Of a stretch of DNA of 12,139 nucleotides, positions 7,188 through 12,139 are shown one piece after another. The position numbers and the translations under genes are program-made. This DNA is from an uncultured Bacteroidota bacterium (GTDB lineage: Bacteria; Bacteroidota; Bacteroidia; NS11-12g; UBA955), in NCBI GenBank assembly GCA_903953615.1, contig CAJBKH010000075.1, positions 1 to 12,139 of the forward strand. Direction: 5' to 3'. The notes under the pieces were generated by a model. That model saw nothing but the letters and a program-made list of their open reading frames with translations. It was not told the DNA's origin and made no database searches. Position 1 is the stretch's first letter, and each line of letters opens with the position of its first letter.

Positions 7188-8198
7188 ATGAGCGGAATGA
7201 ATATTATTATACCGATGGCTGGTATGGGAAAAAGAATGAGACCCCACACTTTAACTGTGCCTAAACCATTATTGCCTATTGCAGGAAAACCTATTGTACA
7301 AAGACTAGTTGAGGATATTGCGGCTGTTTGTAAAGAACCAATCAATGAAGTGGCCTTTATTATAGGAGACTTTGGAACTGCAATCGAATTACAACTAATG
7401 CAAATTGCAGAAAGCGTGGGCGCAAAAGGCAGAATATATTTTCAAGATGAAGCTTTGGGAACTGCCCATGCTGTGATGTGCGCTACACCAGCCCTAACAG
7501 GCGAAGTAATTGTTGCATTTGCTGATACACTTTTTAAAGCTGAATTCGAATTAGATAAAACAGCCGATGGCACTATTTGGGTGCACAAAGTAAGTAACCC
7601 AAATCAATTTGGTGTTGTAAAGCTGGATGCCGATAATAACATCACCGACTTTATTGAAAAACCTACTGAATTTATCTCAGACCTTGCCATTATTGGTATC
7701 TACTATTTTAAAGATGGTGATAATTTGCTTGAAGAAATTCAATACCTCATCGACAATGACATAAAAGAAAAAGGAGAGTACCAATTAACCAATGCTTTAG
7801 AGAACATGAAAAACAAAGGTTTAATTTTTAAAGCAGGTGAAGTTGAGGAATGGTTAGATTGTGGCAACAAAGATGCTACAGTGCTTACCAATCAAAGAAT
7901 ACTTGAAATTAAACGCGCAGAATTTAATAACGATGCAAGTCAATTTAGCAATGGCACGCAAATTATTGAGCCATGTTACATTGGTAAAGATGTAGAAATC
8001 GACAATTGCGTTGTTGGACCATACGTAAGTGTTGGCAATGGCACTAAACTAAAAAATAGCAAGATCACTAACAGCATCATTCAAAACAATTGTGCTATAG
8101 AGAATGCTACTTTCACCAATAGCATGATTGGCAATCATGTTGTTCTAAATGGAGAATCGAAAGAATTCAGCATTGGCGATTACAGTACACTCAATTAA
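7188..8198 (+). CDS. sugar-phosphate nucleotidyltransferase with left-handed beta-helix tail
   Basis: This cytosolic enzyme of 336 residues should form a nucleotide sugar (NDP-sugar plus pyrophosphate) from a sugar 1-phosphate and an NTP. The N-terminal Rossmann-like domain has the nucleotide-binding loop MAGMGKRMRPHT (10-21), PKPLLPIAGKP (25-35), a metal-binding Asp in ADTLF (112-116, D113), IEKP (156-159) and GIYYF (170-174). From about 262 to 320, hexapeptide-like turns (YIGKDVEI, VVGPYVSVG, SIIQNNCAI, SMIGNHVVL) form a short left-handed beta-helix. This is the RmlA/GlmU-like layout, but the tail is too short for a full acetyltransferase domain. The sugar and base cannot be read with certainty; glucose-1-phosphate thymidylyl- or mannose-1-phosphate guanylyltransferase-like activity is possible. 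ATG at 7188 is used; ATG at 7197 (MNIIIPMAG) is an equally good alternative. Context suggests it feeds the flippase's glycan. Confidence 0.88.
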   Translation: MSGMNIIIPMAGMGKRMRPHTLTVPKPLLPIAGKPIVQRLVEDIAAVCKEPINEVAFIIGDFGTAIELQLMQIAESVGAKGRIYFQDEALGTAHAVMCATPALTGEVIVAFADTLFKAEFELDKTADGTIWVHKVSNPNQFGVVKLDADNNITDFIEKPTEFISDLAIIGIYYFKDGDNLLEEIQYLIDNDIKEKGEYQLTNALENMKNKGLIFKAGEVEEWLDCGNKDATVLTNQRILEIKRAEFNNDASQFSNGTQIIEPCYIGKDVEIDNCVVGPYVSVGNGTKLKNSKITNSIIQNNCAIENATFTNSMIGNHVVLNGESKEFSIGDYSTLN

Positions 8199-8210
8199 AT
8201 ATTTAATTGA
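8191..8210. repeat. perfect 20-bp palindrome over a stop/start junction
   Basis: TCAATTAAATATTTAATTGA equals its own reverse complement over all 20 bases. It contains the last codons and TAA stop (8196-8198) of the nucleotidyltransferase gene and the TTG start (8207-8209) of the TPR gene. Only two of the 20 bases are G or C. As RNA it could form a weak hairpin covering the TTG start; as DNA it could be a symmetric protein-binding site. Confidence 0.6.
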
Positions 8211-9727
8211 AAAAATTAGCTCTATTTCCAAGCTATTTAACAACGATTGTTTTATTAACAACCCTTGCCTTAGCTTGTAAAACGAGTACTAAAGTTGCCA
8301 GTACTGCCGATCAAAATGATATATCATTAAAGTTCGAAAAGCTTTACATCGAAGCTAGCACCCAATTTAGCATTGGCAATTATTCTGTGGCGCTCACCCA
8401 ATTTAATAAGTGTGCCGATCTTAAACCCCAAGAAGCTTCTGTCTATTATCAAATTAGTAGAATAAAACAAAAACAAAGCGAGACGAATGATGCATTCCAA
8501 AATGCATCTAAAGCGAACGCCCTAAATCCTACCAATAAATTTTACGCCTACCACTATGGCCGTTTATTGCGTTCGAATGGCGATTACAAAAAAGCCATAG
8601 AAATACTACAAATCTGTATTAATGGCAATCCAAAAGATGAAAATCTTTTCAATCAACTGGATGAAATTTATGCCATCCAAGGGGAAACCAATAAACAAAT
8701 TGCACTGTGGAATCAATATAGCAACAATGTTGGTTTGAAAAGCAAAACAGGTTTGAAATTAATTGAACTCTATAAAAGAATTAACGATTTTCAATCCGCC
8801 CATAGAATCTACGATGAATTAAAAAAAGGTGCCCCAAACAAAACACAATTCTATATCGACGATGCAAAACTGTATGAGTCTCATAAAGACGAAACCAATG
8901 CCATATTGAATTATGAAAAGGCCATGCGTTTAAATCCAAACAACTGGGAAATCAACTATGCTTTATTTCAATTTTATTATTCGAAAAATGATTCATCTAA
9001 AGCAACTCAATATTTAAGTGCTGCATTTCAAAGCAATACTTCCACATTCGAAACCGAACTTAGCGGTACCTTATCGATATTAAAAACAACAATTTCAGAT
9101 TCTAATAAAGCGTCCTATTTAACCCTTGCTGCAAATGGGCTTGTAAATTCATACCCAAAAAATCCCAAAGCCCTTTGTACAGCTGCAGAACTCTTTTTTA
9201 AATGTAAAAACTATACAGCCTCCGCGCTTTATTATTCACAAGCAACAAGTTTAGACGCCAACTTATACAATGCCTGGAAAGGTGCAATAGATTGCAACCT
9301 TATTTTAAATAAATTAGATGAAGCCATTGCCATCACTGAGCAAGCCATTACGTTCTTTCCTAATACATCCGATCTTTATGAAACTTTAGCAGATGCCTAC
9401 AAACAAAAAAACGACTTGCTAAAAGCACTTGATGCCATCCAATTAGCAGAGAGGTATTCCTTTGATGACTTGACTTTAGGTCGAATGCTATACACAAAAA
9501 CGGGTTATCTATACCAATTAAAAAAATACACCGAAGCTGCTCAAGCCATTGACAAATGCATTGAAATAAATAAGACTGATGGTGCGTTATACAATGTTAA
9601 AGGTAATATTTTGTTTAAGCTAAACAACATTGAAAAAGCAGTTGAGAATTGGCAAAAAGCAAAAGATTTAGGTTTTAAAAATGAATTAATGAACAAAAAA
9701 ATACGTGATAAATCCCTGTATGAATAG
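8207..9727 (+). CDS. TPR-repeat lipoprotein
   Basis: This protein of 506 residues has an N-terminal hydrophobic segment and a probable lipoprotein Cys at residue 24 (LALAC; Ala at -3 makes the lipobox somewhat atypical, though Bacteroidota lipoboxes are relaxed). From about residue 43 to the end it is built of tetratricopeptide repeats. The clearest are near 43-76, 77-110, 111-144, 212-246, 320-352, 353-386, 387-420 and 459-492, each with the small-residue and Tyr/Phe pattern. The middle (about 250-320) is more degenerate. TPR solenoids bind protein partners, so it may scaffold envelope proteins from the periplasmic face of a membrane; the partner is unknown. The start is TTG, eight bases after the previous stop and inside a perfect palindrome; no ATG lies near. 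The 3' end overlaps the next gene by 8 bases. Confidence 0.83.
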   Translation: MKKLALFPSYLTTIVLLTTLALACKTSTKVASTADQNDISLKFEKLYIEASTQFSIGNYSVALTQFNKCADLKPQEASVYYQISRIKQKQSETNDAFQNASKANALNPTNKFYAYHYGRLLRSNGDYKKAIEILQICINGNPKDENLFNQLDEIYAIQGETNKQIALWNQYSNNVGLKSKTGLKLIELYKRINDFQSAHRIYDELKKGAPNKTQFYIDDAKLYESHKDETNAILNYEKAMRLNPNNWEINYALFQFYYSKNDSSKATQYLSAAFQSNTSTFETELSGTLSILKTTISDSNKASYLTLAANGLVNSYPKNPKALCTAAELFFKCKNYTASALYYSQATSLDANLYNAWKGAIDCNLILNKLDEAIAITEQAITFFPNTSDLYETLADAYKQKNDLLKALDAIQLAERYSFDDLTLGRMLYTKTGYLYQLKKYTEAAQAIDKCIEINKTDGALYNVKGNILFKLNNIEKAVENWQKAKDLGFKNELMNKKIRDKSLYE

Positions 9728-10505
9728 TTTTTTAAAATATCTACCGTTACTGCTAGTTGTGGTTTTGTTGTCCTGTAAAAACAGAAAACACTTCAGTGCG
9801 CCTGTTGCAGTTAATAAACCAAAAGACTCCATTGTCAACATTAAAGTAAACATTGCAGAAAATTTAATTGCCCCAACCTTAAAACCATGGACCTATTTCT
9901 CTGCCAAAGCCGATCTTAATTATTCAAGTAATGGCACTTCGCAAGGTGTTGGCTCAAACATTCGAATGTATAAAGACTCTTTGATTTGGATTTCTGTTAA
10001 CCTATTTGGCATTACTGGCGCGCGTATCCTTATTAATAAAGACTCAATGGTGTTGCTGGATCATATACATAAATGTTATACGGTTTTCAATAAAGCTTAC
10101 ATTGAAGATTTACTTGGCGCCCCACTATCTGTCAATCAACTGCAAAATTTAATAATCGCAGAACCTATTTATGCATTGGCTTTGTATGAGACTATGACTA
10201 ACAATGACAATAACATTATTATTAAACTTCGTCAACCAAAGGTATCCATTAACCATACTTACAAGAAAGAATTCTATACCATCGATTCAACTTCTATAGA
10301 TGATAATACTGCACCACATTATGCAAGGGTTAAGTATTTTAGTTTTGCCAATGTGAATGAACATAACTTTCCGCTCAAAAACGAAATAACTGCCTATAAC
10401 GGTGCAAATAAAATAATTATCACCATGGATTTTGAAAATCCAGATTTTAATTCAATGGTCACTTTTCCTTTTAATATACCCGCCTCTTATGAAAAATGTA
10501 AATAG
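9720..10505 (+). CDS. DUF4292-family lipoprotein (LolB-like appearance)
   Basis: This protein of 261 residues has a lipoprotein signal peptide with a good lipobox, LLSC (16-19), giving Cys19 as the lipidated residue. The mature protein resembles the DUF4292 family of Bacteroidota, including the final FPFNIPASY (249-257). The middle (about 57-150) follows the pattern of LolB-type lipoprotein acceptors: WTYFSAKADL, then DSLIWISVNLFGITGARILI, a dark-to-light strand run DSMVLLDHIHKCY, and then a helix DLLGAPLSVNQLQNL before IIAEPI. I infer a half-barrel, lipid- or acyl-binding fold from this; it is not proven. The longer frame from GTG at 9705 is rejected because ATG 9720 starts the signal peptide directly. 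It overlaps the TPR gene by 8 bases and the following M23 gene by 17, so the three are probably translated together. Confidence 0.82.
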   Translation: MNSFLKYLPLLLVVVLLSCKNRKHFSAPVAVNKPKDSIVNIKVNIAENLIAPTLKPWTYFSAKADLNYSSNGTSQGVGSNIRMYKDSLIWISVNLFGITGARILINKDSMVLLDHIHKCYTVFNKAYIEDLLGAPLSVNQLQNLIIAEPIYALALYETMTNNDNNIIIKLRQPKVSINHTYKKEFYTIDSTSIDDNTAPHYARVKYFSFANVNEHNFPLKNEITAYNGANKIIITMDFENPDFNSMVTFPFNIPASYEKCK

Positions 10506-11766
10506 ATTCAACTGTATATTATTAGCCCTGCTATTTCTTGCTAGCCAATTAAATGGGCAAACTTCACGCAAGGACCTTGAGAAACAAAGAAAGCAGACTG
10601 AGGAGCAAATAGCACTGACTAAAAAAATTCTAAACGAAACTAAAAGTAAGAAAAATCAAAGTTTAAAGGAATTGGTTTCAATTAGTCGCTTAATTGAAAA
10701 AAGAGAGGAACTCATAACCACCATCAATAGCGAAATTCAGTATGTTAACAACGATGTAGAGCAAAAGAAGGATGATATTGATAGTCTCAATTCACAGCTC
10801 GATAAGGAGAAAAAAAATTATGCAAAGGCCATTGTACAATCGTACAAAAACAGAAAAGTGTATAACAATGCACTGTATCTTTTTGCTGCCAAGTCCTTCA
10901 ATCAATTGTTCCAAAGATTAAAATTTATCCAATACCTTTCAGCAGCACAAACCCGTTTTTTAGTTAAAATAGAGAACAATAAAATACAACTAGAACAGCG
11001 GTTGGCAGAGTTATTAGGATTAAAAGTTTCAAAGGAATTATTGGTTAAAAACAAAGAATCTGAGGTCAATGAACTTGAGCAAGACAAGAACCAAAAAAAC
11101 AAAGCAATTATTTCTTTAACAGGTAAAGAGAAGGAACTAAAAGCACAATTAGACAAACAAAAGAGAGCAAAAGAAAATCTGAACGCTCAGATCAATGCCA
11201 TTATAGCCAAAGAAATTGCAGAAGCCCGAAAGAAGGCGAAAGAACTAGCTGTCAAAACAGCAAAAAAAGAAAATAAAACTGATAATTCTAAGAAAACCGA
11301 TCCAAAAGCAGAGGCCAAAGAACCGCTATTAACCCCCGAGGCCAAAGAACTTTCGGATAATTTTGCGGCCAATAAAGGCAAATTACCTTGGCCAGTCGAG
11401 AAAGGTTTTATCTCCGAACATTTTGGGACACACGCACATGCTAAGCTCGATCAAGTGATGATTCAAAACAATGGCTTAGATATTCAATCTGTGAGTGGAT
11501 CTACCGCACGCTGTGTATATAAAGGAACCGTTGCAGCCATCATTTCCATTCCAGGAATGGGTAAAACAGTTTTGGTAAACCATGGCGAGTATTTTACTGT
11601 CTACTCAAAATTAAAAAACATTACGGTAAGTCAAGGCCAAATGCTCAATTTAAAACAAACCATTGGCACTGTAGATGAAGATGAAGATGGGGCAACTGAA
11701 ATACATTTTGAGATTTGGCTCAATCAAGACAAGCAAAATCCAGAAATTTGGTTAGCAAAAAAATAA
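10489..11766 (+). CDS. EnvC-like murein hydrolase activator (coiled coil plus degenerate M23/LytM domain)
   Basis: This periplasmic protein of 425 residues has a signal peptide (1-23, ending NGQ), two long coiled-coil stretches (about 25-115 and 160-260), a Lys/Ala-rich low-complexity linker (about 241-290) and a C-terminal M23/LytM domain (300-425). Known EnvC and NlpD proteins have the same layout and do not cut murein themselves but switch on amidases at the division site. The LytM zinc ligands are partly lost: the HxxxD motif reads NNGLD (327-331) and the HxH motif reads EIH (404-406), while H365 in VNHGEY remains. This supports an activator rather than an active endopeptidase. The ATG at 10489 begins the signal peptide; the frame is open 57 bases further upstream, inside DUF4292. 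Amidase and FtsEX partners are not in the window. Confidence 0.9.
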   Translation: MKNVNRFNCILLALLFLASQLNGQTSRKDLEKQRKQTEEQIALTKKILNETKSKKNQSLKELVSISRLIEKREELITTINSEIQYVNNDVEQKKDDIDSLNSQLDKEKKNYAKAIVQSYKNRKVYNNALYLFAAKSFNQLFQRLKFIQYLSAAQTRFLVKIENNKIQLEQRLAELLGLKVSKELLVKNKESEVNELEQDKNQKNKAIISLTGKEKELKAQLDKQKRAKENLNAQINAIIAKEIAEARKKAKELAVKTAKKENKTDNSKKTDPKAEAKEPLLTPEAKELSDNFAANKGKLPWPVEKGFISEHFGTHAHAKLDQVMIQNNGLDIQSVSGSTARCVYKGTVAAIISIPGMGKTVLVNHGEYFTVYSKLKNITVSQGQMLNLKQTIGTVDEDEDGATEIHFEIWLNQDKQNPEIWLAKK

Positions 11767-11772
11767 ACAAAA

Positions 11773-12139
11773 ATGGAAATTAAAACAATCGCAATCGCAG
11801 GTGCGGGCACCATGGGTGCAGGGATAGCACAAGTTTGTGCCCAAGCCGATTATAAAGTTATCCTATTTGATATCAATGATCAAATGCTGCTGAAGGCGAA
11901 AGATGGCATACAACAATCACTGAATAAATTAAGTAGTTTAGGTAAGATTACTGCTGAAGAAGCAGGCACTATAATTAATAGCATTCAATTTATTTCAAAT
12001 ATTGAGTTGGTTCAAGCAGACTTAATAATTGAAGCCATTATTGAAAAGTTAGATGTGAAAGTTGATTTGTTTCTTAAACTAATGAATATTAATGGGCCTC
12101 AAACCATCTATGCAAGCAATACATCTTCGATTCCTATAA
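11773..12139 (+). CDS. 3-hydroxyacyl-CoA (3-hydroxybutyryl-CoA) dehydrogenase, 5' part
   Basis: This is the first 122 codons of a gene running off the right edge. The N-terminus begins at ATG 11773 and has the NAD-binding loop AGAGTMGAGIAQ (9-20), an acidic residue at the end of the second strand (FDIND, 32-36) and then EAIIEKLDVK, followed by SNTSSIPI just before the edge. These are the hallmarks of the NAD-binding domain of 3-hydroxyacyl-CoA dehydrogenases, which oxidise the L-3-hydroxyacyl-CoA to 3-ketoacyl-CoA. A stand-alone 3-hydroxybutyryl-CoA dehydrogenase of about 290-320 residues is more likely than the bifunctional FadB type, because no hydratase domain precedes it. The catalytic His lies beyond the edge. 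It follows the M23 gene after six bases with no promoter seen, so it may be the end of the operon or an unrelated passenger. Confidence 0.87.
   Translation, partial: MEIKTIAIAGAGTMGAGIAQVCAQADYKVILFDINDQMLLKAKDGIQQSLNKLSSLGKITAEEAGTIINSIQFISNIELVQADLIIEAIIEKLDVKVDLFLKLMNINGPQTIYASNTSSIPI

Noticed and set aside
8170..8385. Similar peptides FSIGDYS (end of nucleotidyltransferase) and FSIGNYS (start of TPR protein) as a duplicated segment
   Set aside because: The similarity covers about seven codons only and does not extend in DNA or protein; each fits its own fold (beta-helix turn versus TPR helix).
1..12139. Search for defence systems, mobile elements, CRISPR repeats, riboswitches or RNA genes
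   Set aside because: Coding density leaves no gap large enough, no direct-repeat arrays or transposase motifs were seen, and all gene families are chromosomal housekeeping or envelope types.

Overview
The window looks like chromosomal DNA from a member of the Bacteroidota. It is AT-rich. One secreted protein carries both a type IX secretion (T9SS) sorting domain and the GCTD...NYD...DGSC motif. Signal peptides often end in AQ, promoter-like elements match the TAnnTTTG box of this phylum, Shine-Dalgarno sequences are mostly absent, and several proteins belong to families best known from Bacteroidota (DUF4292, the outer-membrane barrel, the EnvC-like M23 protein). I cannot place it below phylum level from the sequence. 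Almost every base is coding: no gene-free stretch exceeds about 70 bases, and I see no tRNA, rRNA, CRISPR array, insertion sequence or phage gene.

Layout. (1) At 1-375 lies the 3' end of an SGNH/GDSL-type hydrolase on the + strand, convergent with the next block. (2) From 4365 down to 397 runs a four-gene minus-strand operon: an atypical short-chain dehydrogenase, menA, menC and a T9SS-exported propeller-like protein. Junctions are a 10-bp overlap, a 1-bp gap and a 3-bp gap. menC and menA supply two menaquinone steps: o-succinylbenzoate formation, and prenylation of dihydroxynaphthoate in the membrane. (3) A 69-bp divergent control region (4366-4434) carries a promoter-like box for each direction, each lying almost on the start codon. 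(4) From 4435 to the right edge runs a tightly packed + strand operon of eight genes: outer-membrane barrel, polysaccharide/lipid flippase, dUTPase (dut), sugar-phosphate nucleotidyltransferase, TPR lipoprotein, DUF4292 lipoprotein, EnvC-like M23 protein and the 5' end of a 3-hydroxyacyl-CoA dehydrogenase.

How the genes fit together. The + strand operon reads mainly as a cell-envelope unit: sugar activation (nucleotidyltransferase), export of a lipid-linked sugar (flippase), outer-membrane proteins and lipoproteins (barrel, TPR, DUF4292) and control of murein cleavage (EnvC-like protein). dut and the acyl-CoA dehydrogenase are metabolic passengers. The minus-strand operon is respiratory-quinone synthesis plus an exported protein of unknown function.

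I found no convincing new defence, mobile or RNA-based system. The items most worth a second look are the LolB-like look of the DUF4292 lipoprotein, the probably near-leaderless divergent promoters, a perfect 20-bp palindrome over a stop/start junction, and two enzyme-fold proteins that lack standard catalytic residues (the SDR and the M23 protein).
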